From Saliphagus infecundisoli (GTDB lineage Archaea; Halobacteriota; Halobacteria; Halobacteriales; Natrialbaceae): a stretch of DNA of 64,000 bases. The notes under the pieces were generated by a model. The model was not told the DNA's origin. It saw nothing but the letters and a program-made list of their open reading frames with translations, and made no database searches. The position numbers and the translations under genes were made by a program. This document shows positions 16,970 to 25,867 of the stretch, piece by piece. The stretch is from the NCBI RefSeq assembly GCF_020177375.1, contig NZ_JAIWHV010000001.1, forward strand, positions 310,001-374,000, read 5' to 3'. The number at the start of each line of letters is the position of its first letter. The stretch's first letter is position 1.

Positions 16970-17944
16970 ATGCGATTCGGAATCCTGAGCACGGCCGACA
17001 TCGCCACCGGCTCGATGATCCCCGCGATCGAGGACTCGCCCCACACGGTCGCCGCCATCGCCTCCCGCGACGAGGAACGCGCCCGGGAGGCCGCCGACGG
17101 GATCGACGCCGCTCCTGAAACGTACGGGAGCTACGAGGCGCTGTTCGACGCCGATATCGACGCGGTCTACAACCCGCTTCCCAACGCCCTCCACGCCCAG
17201 TGGAGCCGGCGGGCCGCCGACGCCGGCCTCGACGTCCTCTGTGAGAAACCTCTCGCCGTCGATACCGAGGAGGCCGAGGCGCTGTTCGACCACTGTGCCG
17301 ACGAGGGCGTCGCGCTGATGGAGGCGTTCATGTACCAGTTCCATCCCCGAACCGAGCGGGCCCGGGAGATCGTCCGCGAGGAGCTCGAAACGGTCCGAAA
17401 CGTTGCCTCGACGTTCACCTTCTCGCTTCGGGGCGACCCCGATGACATCCGGCTTTCCCCGGAGCTCGCCGGCGGGAGCCTGATGGACGTCGGCTGCTAT
17501 CCTGTCAGCGCCGCGCGGGGCTTCCTCGGCGAGCCGGAGCGCGCGAGCGCCCACGCGCTGGACACCCGCGACTGTGGCGTCGACACCGAACTGGCTGCCC
17601 GCCTCGAGTACGACGAGGCCCACGCACAGCTCAGGTGTGGGTTCGACACCCCGCACCGCCAGTGCTACCGGGTGGACGCCGAGAACGGCTGGCTCGCAGC
17701 CGAGAACGTCTACAATCCCAGCGGCGCCGACGTCTCGATCACCTACAGCGTCGAGGGCGAGGAGCGCACGGAGGAGTTCGAGGGCGTGGACGCCTACCGT
17801 CTCGAGGTCGAGGCGTTCGCCGACGCGGTCGAGTCCGGCGACGAGCCGCCGATCGGCCGCGAGGAGACGCTCGCGAACATGCGGGTCATCGACGCCATCT
17901 ACGGAAGCGCCGACCGCGGCGAGCGGGTCCCCGTCGACGAGTAG
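16970..17944 (+). CDS. Gfo/Idh/MocA-family NAD(P)-dependent oxidoreductase
   Basis: The product has 324 residues. The N-terminal Rossmann domain begins MRFGILSTADIATGSMIPAI and continues with AVYNPLPNALHAQW and the family lysine in CEKPLAVD near residue 93. The C-terminal alpha/beta domain (about 120-310) contains DVGCYPVSAARGFLGEP, where the histidine of many members (GxHxxD) is replaced by CYP. Haloarchaeal D-xylose and glucose-fructose type dehydrogenases belong here, so a sugar is a likely substrate, but no pentose pathway genes lie nearby. A GGAG lies 9 nt before the ATG in addition to an upstream T-rich box. Confidence 0.9.
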   Translation: MRFGILSTADIATGSMIPAIEDSPHTVAAIASRDEERAREAADGIDAAPETYGSYEALFDADIDAVYNPLPNALHAQWSRRAADAGLDVLCEKPLAVDTEEAEALFDHCADEGVALMEAFMYQFHPRTERAREIVREELETVRNVASTFTFSLRGDPDDIRLSPELAGGSLMDVGCYPVSAARGFLGEPERASAHALDTRDCGVDTELAARLEYDEAHAQLRCGFDTPHRQCYRVDAENGWLAAENVYNPSGADVSITYSVEGEERTEEFEGVDAYRLEVEAFADAVESGDEPPIGREETLANMRVIDAIYGSADRGERVPVDE

Positions 17945-17985
17945 GGGATCGACAGCCGTTTGGGCTCCGACGCCCGTTTTCGGGT

Positions 17986-19323
17986 ATGCTGCTTTCGGGT
18001 ACGGTGATCGCCGATTCGGAGACGGTGATCGACGAGGGTGGGGTCGTCGTCTCCGGCTCCCGGATCGAGGCCGTCGGCCCCCGCGCTGAGCTTCGGGATC
18101 GCTACCCCGACCACGAGGAGCGCTCGTTCGACCTGCTCGCGCCGGGGATGGTCGGTGCCCACGTCCACTCCGTCCAGAGCCTCGGGCGGGGGATCGCCGA
18201 CGATTCGGAACTGCTCGAGTGGCTGTTCGACCACGTTCTCCCGATGGAGGCCTCCCTGTCGGCGGCGGAGATGGAGGTCGCGGCAACACTGGGCTACCTC
18301 GAGATGGTCGAGAGCGGGACGACGACGGCCATCGATCACCTCTCGGTCAACCACGCCGACCGGGCGTTCGAGGCCGCAGGCGAGGTCGGGATCCGGGGAC
18401 TGCTCGGGAAGGTGCTGATGGACCGACGGTCGCCGGAGGGTCTGTGCGAGGACACCGACGAGGCCTTGGCGGAGAGCGAGCGGCTCATCGAGGAGTACCA
18501 CGGCGCGTTCGACGACCGCATCCGGTACGCGGTGACGCCCCGCTTTGCGGTCTCCTGTAGCGAGGAGTGTCTCCGGGGCGCTCGCTCCCTCGCAGACCGG
18601 TACGACGGGGTCCGAATCCACACCCACGCGAGCGAGAACCGCCGGGAGATCGAGACCGTCGAGGCCGACACGGGAATGCGAAACGTCCGCTGGCTCGACG
18701 AGGTCGGACTCACGGGCGAGGACACGGTCCTCGCACACTGCGTCCACACCGACGAGGCCGAACGCGAGATCCTGGCCGAAACCGGGACTCACGTCACCCA
18801 CTGCCCGTCCTCGAACATGAAACTCGCGAGCGGGATCGCACCGATCGGCGACTACCGGGAGCGGGGGATCAACGTCGCGCTGGGCAACGACGGGCCGCCG
18901 TGTAACAACACCCTCGACCCGTTCACCGAGATGCGCCAGGGGAGCCTCCTCCAGAAGGTAGACCGTCTGGACCCGGTCGCCGCCCCCGCCGAGACGCTGT
19001 TCGAGATGGCGACGGTAAACGGCGCCCGTGCGGCGGGGTTCGAGGACGTCGGCGCGCTCCGTGAGGAGTGGCGCGCGGACGTGATCGGGCTCACGACCGA
19101 CGTGACGCGGGCGACGCCGGTCTACGACCCGCTCTCGCATCTCGTCTTTGCGGCCCACGGCGACGACGTCGTCTTCACGATGGTCGACGGCGAGGTCGTC
19201 GTCGAGGACGGCGAGGCCCGGACCGTCGATCCCGAAGCGATCCGCCGACGGGCACGGGAGGTCGCCCGCGGGCTCGACGCGGCCGACGGCCCGGATAGGA
19301 GCGACGTTTCCCTCGACGGGTAG
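17986..19323 (+). CDS. Amidohydrolase, 5'-deoxyadenosine/SAH deaminase-like
   Basis: The product has 445 residues from ATG 17986. The metal-site residues of the amidohydrolase fold are in place: HVH in VGAHVHSVQSLGRG near residue 60, HTHASEN, LAHCVH with HCPSSNMKLASGIAPI, and the Asp in ALGNDGPPCNN near 305. This is the cytosine deaminase/atrazine hydrolase branch that includes methylthioadenosine/SAH and 5'-deoxyadenosine deaminases. A role in nucleoside by-product salvage is likely but the substrate is not proven. The frame upstream of 17986 overlaps the preceding gene and is not used. Confidence 0.85.
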   Translation: MLLSGTVIADSETVIDEGGVVVSGSRIEAVGPRAELRDRYPDHEERSFDLLAPGMVGAHVHSVQSLGRGIADDSELLEWLFDHVLPMEASLSAAEMEVAATLGYLEMVESGTTTAIDHLSVNHADRAFEAAGEVGIRGLLGKVLMDRRSPEGLCEDTDEALAESERLIEEYHGAFDDRIRYAVTPRFAVSCSEECLRGARSLADRYDGVRIHTHASENRREIETVEADTGMRNVRWLDEVGLTGEDTVLAHCVHTDEAEREILAETGTHVTHCPSSNMKLASGIAPIGDYRERGINVALGNDGPPCNNTLDPFTEMRQGSLLQKVDRLDPVAAPAETLFEMATVNGARAAGFEDVGALREEWRADVIGLTTDVTRATPVYDPLSHLVFAAHGDDVVFTMVDGEVVVEDGEARTVDPEAIRRRAREVARGLDAADGPDRSDVSLDG

Positions 19324-19333
19324 TTCTATTACG
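19324..19333 (+). promoter_or_regulatory. TATA-like box of the F420 reductase gene
   Basis: The sequence ttctattacg begins directly after the stop codon of the amidohydrolase gene and is centred about 26 nt before the ATG at 19354. Confidence 0.45.
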
Positions 19334-19353
19334 GTGGCCCGGCTCCACTCGCC

Positions 19354-20022
19354 ATGGAAATCGCACTCCTCGGGGGCACCGGGGACATCGGGAAGGGACT
19401 CGCCCTGCGGTGGGCGCTTGACACCGACCACTCGATCGTCATCGGCTCGCGAGAGCCCGAGAAGGCGGCCGAGCAGGCGGATCGGTACGCGACGCTGCTG
19501 GCCGACCGGGGTCGGGACCCGGAGATCACGGGCGTCGGGAACGGGGAGGCGGCCGCGGGCGCGGACGTCGTCGTTCTGAGTGTCCCGCCGGAGTACGCGA
19601 GGTCGACGGTCGAGGCCGTCGCCGACCGACTCGAGCCGGGGACGACCCTCGTCAGTCCCGTCGTGCCGATGGACCGCACCGCTGGCGGGTTCCAGTACGA
19701 CCCGCCGGGAACCGGGTCGATCGCCGAGGCGATCGCGGCGGCGACTCCGGAGGACGTCCCCGTCGTCGGGGCGTTCCAGAACCTCGCTGCGGGCGCGCTC
19801 TCGGATCTCGACAACGACCTCACTGCAGACGTCGTCGTCACCGGCGACGACGCAGAGGCCAAGGACCTCGTGCGGGAGTTGGCCGACGAGATCGAGGGGA
19901 TCCGCGCGTTAGACGGCGGTCCGCTGGCCGCGACCGCGGTCGTCGAGAGCCTGACGCCGCTGCTGGTCAACCTCGCGGTCAACAACGACGGAATGCACGA
20001 CCTCGGCGTCCGCTTCCAGTAG
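19354..20022 (+). CDS. npdG: NADPH-dependent F420 reductase (F420H2:NADP oxidoreductase)
   Basis: The product has 222 residues. The N-terminal dinucleotide-binding loop is IALLGGTGDIGKGLALRWA, followed by the NADP-selecting IGSREPEKA, VVVLSVPPEY and PVVPMDR; the end ALDGGPLAATAVVESLTPLLVNLA matches archaeal Fno proteins. It transfers hydride between reduced coenzyme F420 and NADP+ in the cytosol. Its presence implies F420 in this organism, in line with known haloarchaeal F420 use. Confidence 0.92.
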   Translation: MEIALLGGTGDIGKGLALRWALDTDHSIVIGSREPEKAAEQADRYATLLADRGRDPEITGVGNGEAAAGADVVVLSVPPEYARSTVEAVADRLEPGTTLVSPVVPMDRTAGGFQYDPPGTGSIAEAIAAATPEDVPVVGAFQNLAAGALSDLDNDLTADVVVTGDDAEAKDLVRELADEIEGIRALDGGPLAATAVVESLTPLLVNLAVNNDGMHDLGVRFQ

Positions 20023-20030
20023 CGTCCGTC

Positions 20031-20411
20031 TCAGTCGGTCGTCGCGACCGCCTCGATCTCGACGCCGACGCCCTTGGGGAGGTTCGCGACCTCGAGGGCG
20101 CTTCTGGCGGGGGGCTCGGCCTCGAAGAACTCGGCGTACGTGTCGTTCATCGCCTCGAAGTCGTCGATGTCGTCGAGGAAGACGGTGACCTTGAGAACGT
20201 CGCCCATCCCGCAGCCGGCCTCGGTGAGGACGGACTCGACGTTCGTAAGCGCCTGCTCGGTCTGGTCGGCGATCGGCGCGTCGTCGAGGAGGTCGCCCTC
20301 CGGCGTCATCGGGATCTGTCCGGCGGTAAAGACGAGGTCGTCGGTTGCTGTCGCCTGGCTGTAGGCGCCGACCGCGGCGGGCGCGTCGTCGGTGCTGATG
20401 ATCCGTTTCAT
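20031..20411 (-). CDS. ridA: RidA family enamine/imine deaminase
   Basis: The product has 126 residues from ATG 20411 (MKRIISTDDAPAAVGAYSQA). Family signatures are GAYSQATATDDLVFTAGQIP near residues 16-35, QTEQALTNVESVLTEAG, KVTVFLDD and the catalytic arginine in PARSALEVANLPKGVGVEIEA. RidA trimers hydrolyse reactive enamine/imine intermediates released by PLP enzymes. It is convergent with the F420 reductase gene, 8 bp apart. A TATA-like cgcttaaacg lies about 27 nt upstream. The very long open frame continuing upstream is antisense to the permease gene. Confidence 0.95.
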   Translation of the reverse strand: MKRIISTDDAPAAVGAYSQATATDDLVFTAGQIPMTPEGDLLDDAPIADQTEQALTNVESVLTEAGCGMGDVLKVTVFLDDIDDFEAMNDTYAEFFEAEPPARSALEVANLPKGVGVEIEAVATTD

Positions 20412-20433
20412 GCCCCGTCCATCCCGGGTCGGG

Positions 20434-20443
20434 CGCTTAAACG
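20434..20443 (-). promoter_or_regulatory. TATA-like box of ridA
   Basis: On the minus strand it reads cgtttaagcg, centred about 27 nt before the ATG at 20411. Confidence 0.5.
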
Positions 20444-20478
20444 CCACGGTGGCGACCGATACGACGCCGATGGCGCAG

Positions 20479-20489
20479 CTATATAACGG
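20479..20489 (+). promoter_or_regulatory. TATA box of the nucleobase permease gene
   Basis: The sequence ctatataacgg is close to an ideal archaeal TATA box and centred 28 nt before the ATG at 20511; the message should be leaderless. Confidence 0.7.
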
Positions 20490-20510
20490 CCCGATCTGAT
20501 AGCCTCGCCT

Positions 20511-21908
20511 ATGGCAGGCTCGAGCGGCGGGCGGTCCCGGTTGGGGGAGTACTTCGGGTTCGACGAACACGAGACGGACCTTCGGACCGAACTGATCGCG
20601 GGCGTGACGACGTTCCTGACGATGTCCTACATCATCGTCGTCAACCCGACGATCCTCGCGGAGGCGATCGCCATCGAGGGCTACTCCCAGGGGGAGATCG
20701 AACAGATGATCGCGATCGCGACGATCGTCTCGTCGGTCGCCGCGATCCTCGTGATGGCCCTGTACGCGAACCGCCCGTTCGGGCTGGCGCCGGGGATGGG
20801 GCTCAACGCCTACTTCGCGTTCACGGTCGTGATCGTCCTCGGGGTGCCCTGGCAGACGGCGCTCGCCGCGGTCTTCGTCGAGGGTATCCTCTTCATGGTG
20901 CTGACGGCGGTCGGCGCGCGCCGGTACGTCATCGAGCTCTTCCCCGAACCCGTCAAGTTCGCCGTCGGCGCCGGGATCGGCCTCTTCTTGCTCCTCCTGG
21001 GACTGACGGAGATGAACGTCGTCGCCGCCTCCGAGTCGACGCTCGTGCAGTTGAACGACGTCGCGGCCGACCCCGTCGCCCTCCTCGCGCTGTCTGGGCT
21101 GATGCTCACCTTCGTCCTCTACGCCCGCGGCACCACCGGCGCCATCGTCGTCGGCATCCTCACGACGGCGCTCGCGGGCTGGGCGCTCACGTTCGCCGGC
21201 GTCGTCGATCGGGGCGTCCTCGCGCCCACCGATATCTCCGGGGCCCAGTACGACATCACGCCCCTGGCGGGCGCCTTCCTCGATGGGTTCTCGGGGATCG
21301 AGCCCGCGACCTTCCTCCTGGTCGTCTTCACGTTCTTCTTCGTGGACTTCTTCGACACCGCGGGCACCCTCGTCGGCGTCTCGCAGTTCGGGGGCTTTCT
21401 CGACGAGGAGGGGAACCTCCCCGAGATGGAGAAACCCCTGATGGCCGACGCCGTCGGGACGACCGTCGGCGCGATGGTCGGCACCTCGACGGTGACGACC
21501 TACATCGAGTCCTCGACGGGGATCGAGGAGGGCGGGCGCACGGGGATGACCGCGCTGACGGTCGCCGCCTGCTTCGCGCTCTCGCTCGCGGCGGTGCCGC
21601 TGATCGCCGCGATCCCGAACTACGCCTCCTACCTCGCGCTCGTCGTCGTCGGCATCATCATGCTCCAGGGGGTCCGCGACATCGACTGGGACCACCCCGC
21701 CTGGCTCATTTCGGGCGGGCTCACGATCACCGTCATGCCCCTCACGGCCTCGATCGCCGACGGCCTCGCCGCCGGGATCATCACCTACCCGGTCATCAAG
21801 GCCGCGACCGGCGAGGCCGACGACGTCCACCCCGGGCAGTGGGCGCTGGCCGCCGCCTTCGTCGTCTACTACTACGTCTCCGCGGGCGGCGTGATCGGCG
21901 GAAGCTGA
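20511..21908 (+). CDS. NCS2-family nucleobase permease (AzgA-like)
   Basis: The product has 465 residues and some 12-14 hydrophobic helices. The N-terminus LGEYFGFDEHETDLRTELIAG followed by TTFLTMSYIIVVNP is typical of the AzgA guanine/hypoxanthine branch, as are GLAPGMGLNAYFAFTVV, FFFVDFFDTAGTLVGVSQ and the GTSTVTTYIESSTGIEEGGRTG segment. It probably imports purine bases by H+ symport across the plasma membrane. It is preceded by a near-consensus TATA box, so it is transcribed separately from the divergent ridA. Confidence 0.95.
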   Translation: MAGSSGGRSRLGEYFGFDEHETDLRTELIAGVTTFLTMSYIIVVNPTILAEAIAIEGYSQGEIEQMIAIATIVSSVAAILVMALYANRPFGLAPGMGLNAYFAFTVVIVLGVPWQTALAAVFVEGILFMVLTAVGARRYVIELFPEPVKFAVGAGIGLFLLLLGLTEMNVVAASESTLVQLNDVAADPVALLALSGLMLTFVLYARGTTGAIVVGILTTALAGWALTFAGVVDRGVLAPTDISGAQYDITPLAGAFLDGFSGIEPATFLLVVFTFFFVDFFDTAGTLVGVSQFGGFLDEEGNLPEMEKPLMADAVGTTVGAMVGTSTVTTYIESSTGIEEGGRTGMTALTVAACFALSLAAVPLIAAIPNYASYLALVVVGIIMLQGVRDIDWDHPAWLISGGLTITVMPLTASIADGLAAGIITYPVIKAATGEADDVHPGQWALAAAFVVYYYVSAGGVIGGS

Positions 21909-21948
21909 CCCGTCCGCGTTCCCATCGGGGGGCGATCCCGGCGTGCGA

Positions 21949-22215
21949 TCACGGTTCCCCGATCTCGACCCCGTCCAGGTCGTCGGCGTAGCCGAGCGTC
22001 GCCCGCTCCTCCCAGTGATCCCGGACGCGGACCTCGAGGACGATCCGCCACTCGCCCTCGAAGCCGTCGTACCGGCCGACCCGAACCCGCCTCGCTGCCC
22101 GTTCGTCCTCCCGGTCCCACACCGGCCACTTGAGGAGGACGTGGTTCTCCTCGTCGGCGTCGCCGGGTCGCTCGCGCCTCCCGACGGTACCGTCGGCGTC
22201 CACACCTACACCCAT
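21949..22215 (-). CDS. Small conserved-looking protein of unknown function
   Basis: An 88-residue acidic protein starting MGVGVDADGTVGRRERPGD. The body HVLLKWPVWDREDERAARRV and FEGEWRIVLEVRVRDHWEER has alternating hydrophobic positions typical of beta strands, and tryptophans at several sites, which random antisense frames rarely show. A TATA-like ctgtatctttg lies about 30 nt upstream (22240-22250). No family is recognised. It fills the gap between the permease and DUF1028 genes. Confidence 0.6.
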   Translation of the reverse strand: MGVGVDADGTVGRRERPGDADEENHVLLKWPVWDREDERAARRVRVGRYDGFEGEWRIVLEVRVRDHWEERATLGYADDLDGVEIGEP

Positions 22216-22303
22216 ACCTGGTCTTTCGTGGGACGTGACCTGTATCTTTGCCCGATTTTCAGGCTCGGAACACGCTTCGTGGGATAGAACACGATTCGCC
22301 CGG

Positions 22304-23017
22304 TTAGCCCAACTCGCCCATCTCGTCGTCCTCGTAGGCCTCCTCGTAGCGTTCCATCGCGTCCTCGTGGCCCCGGACCGCCAGTTCGTACGTCTCCTGG
22401 AGCTCCTCGATCGGGGACTCGGTCGCGTCCACCCGGAGGTCGTTGTACGCCGGCTCGGTCGCCCCGTCGTCGCCCTCGGTCGTGGCGACGCGGAGGGCGG
22501 CGCTCTGGACCGAAAGCTCCTCGCGTTTGTCCCCGCCCTCGGCGTGGCCCGCGGCGAGCGCGTCGATCAGCCGCTCGGCCAAGTGCCGGTCGCCCTCCCG
22601 ATCGGCCTCGTACGCCTCGGCGGTCGCGTCGACGACGGCCTCGCCGGTCAGGAGGTTCCCCGCGACGGTGTAGTTCTCGCCGACGCGGTGGCCGTACCAC
22701 GGCTTGCACTCCTCGCCGGAGAAGGCATAGGTCCCCTCGCGGTCGACGCCGTGGAGCTGTCGGTTCTCCCGGCCGTCGTCGGCCGCGAGCAGCGCCTCGA
22801 GGGCGTCCTCGACGGCCACCCCGTCGGCGAGGTACTCGAGTCCCCGCCGGCCGAGGTCGACGTTGACCAGGCTCTGGGTCGCCACCGCGCCGTCCTCGCT
22901 CGCGAACGGACAGAGCCGGCCGACGCCGGCCAGTCGGGTCGTCACCGCGACGCCGAATCGCAGGTGCTCGTCGCCGTCCTCGACGTACTCCTCGCGGACG
23001 CAGATGCTAAAGGTCAT
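22304..23017 (-). CDS. DUF1028 family protein (Ntn-hydrolase-like)
   Basis: The product has 237 residues. It starts MTFSICVREEYVEDGDEHLR and contains FGVAVTTRLAGVGRLCPFAS and GAVATQSLVNVDLGRRGLEYLADG, the DUF1028 pattern, then NYTVAGNLLTGEAVVDATAEAY. The fold resembles N-terminal-nucleophile hydrolases; members are found near peptide and amidohydrolase genes, but no activity is established. The ATG overlaps the stop codon of the TRAM protein gene by 4 nt, so they form an operon. Confidence 0.88.
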   Translation of the reverse strand: MTFSICVREEYVEDGDEHLRFGVAVTTRLAGVGRLCPFASEDGAVATQSLVNVDLGRRGLEYLADGVAVEDALEALLAADDGRENRQLHGVDREGTYAFSGEECKPWYGHRVGENYTVAGNLLTGEAVVDATAEAYEADREGDRHLAERLIDALAAGHAEGGDKREELSVQSAALRVATTEGDDGATEPAYNDLRVDATESPIEELQETYELAVRGHEDAMERYEEAYEDDEMGELG

Positions 23018-23397
23018 ACGATCCGGGCGAAGGCGACGTTCTCCCGGACCTGTTCGATCTCGATCTCCACCCGGTCTCCCTCCTCGCCCTCGGGGACGAT
23101 GACCACGTAGCCGCGCTCGACGCGGGCGATCCCGTCGCCCTGGTCGCCGATCGTCTCGATCTCGACGGTGCGTTGCTCGCCGGTCTCGACGGGCGGACCC
23201 GACCGCGGGCGGTCGTCACCCGCCGTCTCGACGGTCGACTCCGCCCGCTCGGGGGTGAACAGCCCGACGCGGTAGACCTTCCCCGGCTCGACGTCGCCGA
23301 GTTCGATCTCGTGGGCCGGAACCTCGATCACGTACGAGTCGCCCTTGGCGTCGATTTCGGCAGTATACAGACAACTGAGCTGCTCCGAGATTTCCAT
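23014..23397 (-). CDS. TRAM-domain protein
   Basis: The product has 127 residues. The C-terminal 60 residues (EQRTVEIETIGDQGDGIARV, then YVVIVPEGEEGDRVEIEIEQ) form a TRAM domain, a beta-barrel RNA-binding module. The N-terminal half (SYVIEVPAHEIELGDVEPGK) is a second small beta region. Stand-alone TRAM proteins act as cold-shock-like RNA chaperones in archaea. It is first in an operon with DUF1028 (4-nt overlap); a TATA-like ttagttag sits about 25 nt before the start. Confidence 0.9.
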   Translation of the reverse strand: MEISEQLSCLYTAEIDAKGDSYVIEVPAHEIELGDVEPGKVYRVGLFTPERAESTVETAGDDRPRSGPPVETGEQRTVEIETIGDQGDGIARVERGYVVIVPEGEEGDRVEIEIEQVRENVAFARIV

Positions 23398-23472
23398 GAT
23401 GGGAACGTGTCACCCACTAACTAATGATGGCGCCTTGAGTCTATCGGTCCCGCCGCCGGCGGTCGCCCCCGG

Positions 23473-24438
23473 TTACGTCGAGAGCCCGACGGCCTCGATC
23501 TGTTCTTGATACCGGTTTCGGATCGTCACTTCGGTCACCTGCGCGACGTCTGCGACCTCGCGCTGGGTCTTCTTCTCGTTACAGAGCAGGGCGGCGGCGT
23601 AGATCGCCGCGGCGGCGTACCCCGTCGGGGACTTGCCCGAGAGCAACCCTTCCTCGGCGGTGGTCTCGATGATCTCGTTTGCCTTCGCCTCGACCTCCTC
23701 GCTTACCCCCAGTCCCGAACAGAACCGGGGGACGTAGTCGGTCGGATCGACCGGCTTCATCTCGAGGGAGAGCTCCTGGGCGACGTAGCGATACGTTCGG
23801 CCGATCTCCTTCTGTTCGACCCGGGAGACGTCTGCGACCTCGTCCAGACTCCGCGGAATCCCCTCCTGGCGACAGGCGGCGTACAGACAGCTGGTCGCGA
23901 CGCCCTCGATCGAGCGCCCGCGGATCAGGTCCTCCGAGAGCGCGCGCCGATAGATCACGCTCGCGACCTCCCGGACCGATCGGGGGACGCCCAGTGCCGA
24001 CGCCATCCGGTCGATCTCGCTGAGCGCGAACTGGAGGTTGCGCTCGCCCGCGTCCTTCGTCCGGATGCGTTCCTGCCACTTTCGCAAGCGGTTCATCTGG
24101 GAGCGTTTCTCCGAGGAGATCGACCGGCCGTAGGCGTCCTTGTCCTTCCAGTCGATGGTGGTCGTCAGCCCCTTGTCGTGCATCGTCTGGGTCGTCGGCG
24201 CGCCCACGCGGGACTTGTTGTCGCGCTCGGTCGCGTTGAACGCGCGCCACTCGGGGCCCCGGTCGATGTTTCGCTCCTCGACGACCAGCCCGCAGTCCTC
24301 ACAGACGAGTTCGCCCTGGTCCCCGCTGGTGACGAGGTCGGTCGAGCCACACTCCTCGCAGGTCCGTTCGTCCGTGTCCTCCGCCTTCGTCGTGGTTCCT
24401 TCCGAGTCACGTTCGCGTTGGCGGGTGGGACGTTCCAT
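23473..24438 (-). CDS. tfb: Transcription initiation factor IIB (TFB)
   Basis: The product has 321 residues. Zinc ribbon cysteines are C27, C30, C46 and C49; the B-reader/linker follows ([20 protein letters not shown], then [15 protein letters not shown]); two cyclin-like repeats occupy about 125-215 and 220-312, ending with a BRE-reading helix-turn-helix ([20 protein letters not shown]). TFB binds TBP-DNA and recruits RNA polymerase. Haloarchaea carry several TFB paralogs; this one has all canonical parts. A minus-strand TATA-like cttaag lies about 40 nt upstream, giving a short leader. Confidence 0.97.
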   Translation of the reverse strand: MERPTRQRERDSEGTTTKAEDTDERTCEECGSTDLVTSGDQGELVCEDCGLVVEERNIDRGPEWRAFNATERDNKSRVGAPTTQTMHDKGLTTTIDWKDKDAYGRSISSEKRSQMNRLRKWQERIRTKDAGERNLQFALSEIDRMASALGVPRSVREVASVIYRRALSEDLIRGRSIEGVATSCLYAACRQEGIPRSLDEVADVSRVEQKEIGRTYRYVAQELSLEMKPVDPTDYVPRFCSGLGVSEEVEAKANEIIETTAEEGLLSGKSPTGYAAAAIYAAALLCNEKKTQREVADVAQVTEVTIRNRYQEQIEAVGLST

Positions 24439-24474
24439 GATAGGAGTGGTATCGGTCAGAGGGACTTAAGACCT

Positions 24475-24480
24475 CCTACC
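24475..24480 (-). promoter_or_regulatory. TATA-like box of tfb
   Basis: The symmetrical cttaag in an AT-poor region lies about 40 nt before the tfb ATG at 24438, which would leave a leader of roughly 12 nt. Confidence 0.35.
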
Positions 24481-24607
24481 GCTGACCGGACAGGTTTCCC
24501 GAAAACGGGGGGTGTTTCGTGAGCCCGCCGGAGCCGACGCGTCTCGAATCCTCCCCGCTTGCGGGAGTAGGCCGCGGTTATACGCCGTCGCTTCCGGCCA
24601 GCCTCTC

Positions 24608-24617
24608 GTTAACTATT
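24608..24617 (+). promoter_or_regulatory. TATA-like box of the polysaccharide deacetylase gene
   Basis: The sequence gttaactatt is centred about 29 nt before the ATG at 24641. Confidence 0.45.
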
Positions 24618-24640
24618 CGCCGATTCCGCGGACGACAACC

Positions 24641-25828
24641 ATGGCGAACGGACTGTCACGTCGAGCGGTACTGAGTGCGTGCGGCGGCACACTGGCCGGA
24701 GTGGTCGGCTCCCTCGAGGGGAGCGACGTCGCGAGCGGCCGGGGACACGCCGCGCCGGCGACCGCCGAACTCCCGCCCGGCGGCTCCGGCGGCGACGGCT
24801 GGCAGGACAGAGTCGACGGCGGGCCCGCCGAGCAGGCGACCGCCCCGTCGTCGAGATCGGGCCCGGCGGAGTCCGGAACGGAGGCGTCCGGTTCGGGAGG
24901 GTCGGGAGAGCCCGACTGGAACGACGCCGACGGCTCCCGACGATCCGCCCGACCCGAAAACGGGGCGGTGGTGATCGTCTACGACGACGGACCGATCGAG
25001 GACTACACGCAGGCGCTCCCGGCCCACCGCGAGTTCGACGTTCCCGCCGTCTCCGGAGTCGTCACCGAGTGGATCGGCCGCGAGGACCACCTCGGCACCG
25101 ACCGGATGACCCTCTCCCAGCTCGAGGAACTCGCCGACGCCGGCTGGGAGATCGCCTCCCACACGACCGACCACACCGCCGTCGGCACGGCCGCGCTCAG
25201 GGCCGACGCGGCCCCCGGCGACGCGCGGCTCTACCCCGACCACGTCCGCCACGGCTTCCACGGCGGGCTGACGGTCGAGGTCGCCGACGGCGACCGGATC
25301 GTCCGCGAGAGCGTCGCCGGCCACGGCTCCGACGGCGACGGAGCGTACGTCGAACTCGAGGGGACCCTCGGCGAGGCGTTCCCGGCCGGAAGCGCCCTCA
25401 GATACCCCCCCGAGCAGGTGCGAACGACCGTTGCGGAGTCGAAGGGCGAACTCGAGGCCCTCGGGTTCGACGTCGAGACCTTCCTGGCACCTTACGACGT
25501 GTTCGACGACTACTCGCGGCCCTTCGTCGCCGAGCGCTACGGCGGCGTCGTCAACGCCCGTCCGGGGTCGCCGATCAACGACCCCGAGGGGTTCGATCCC
25601 CTCCGGACCCGCCGGGACTACTTCATCGAGTACACCACGCCCGAGGCCGTCAGGGGACGGCTCGACGAGGTCGCCGACCGGGGCGCCCTCGGCGTGATCG
25701 GCGCCCACACGTTCAAACCCGAGGTCACCACCGAACGGATCCGGGAGACGCTGGGCTGGATCGACGAGCGCGACATCGAGGTGCTCACCATGCGAGAGGC
25801 CTGCGAGACGTACGCCGACGGCCGGTGA
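24641..25828 (+). CDS. Secreted polysaccharide deacetylase (NodB homology)
   Basis: The product has 395 residues from ATG 24641. It opens with a Tat-type signal (LSRRAVLSACGGTLAGVVGS), then a Gly/Ser-rich acidic linker to about residue 105. The NodB domain begins GAVVIVYDDGPIEDYTQALP (catalytic and metal Asp pair) and continues with the metal histidines in EIASHTTDHT near 183. A beta-rich insert (about 190-255) separates the halves; FLAPYDVFDDYSRP and VIGAHTFKPE complete the site. It probably removes acyl groups from surface glycans outside the cell. The first metal residue pair is DD as in NodB. Confidence 0.88.
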   Translation: MANGLSRRAVLSACGGTLAGVVGSLEGSDVASGRGHAAPATAELPPGGSGGDGWQDRVDGGPAEQATAPSSRSGPAESGTEASGSGGSGEPDWNDADGSRRSARPENGAVVIVYDDGPIEDYTQALPAHREFDVPAVSGVVTEWIGREDHLGTDRMTLSQLEELADAGWEIASHTTDHTAVGTAALRADAAPGDARLYPDHVRHGFHGGLTVEVADGDRIVRESVAGHGSDGDGAYVELEGTLGEAFPAGSALRYPPEQVRTTVAESKGELEALGFDVETFLAPYDVFDDYSRPFVAERYGGVVNARPGSPINDPEGFDPLRTRRDYFIEYTTPEAVRGRLDEVADRGALGVIGAHTFKPEVTTERIRETLGWIDERDIEVLTMREACETYADGR

Positions 25829-25867
25829 TCGGCGGAGCGGCCACCGCGTCTCTCTCGCCAGCCCGGA

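Noticed and set aside
20412-22205. A very long minus-strand open frame upstream of ridA
   Set aside because: It is antisense to the nucleobase permease and consists of low-complexity Arg/Asp/Gly text; RidA clearly starts at 20411.
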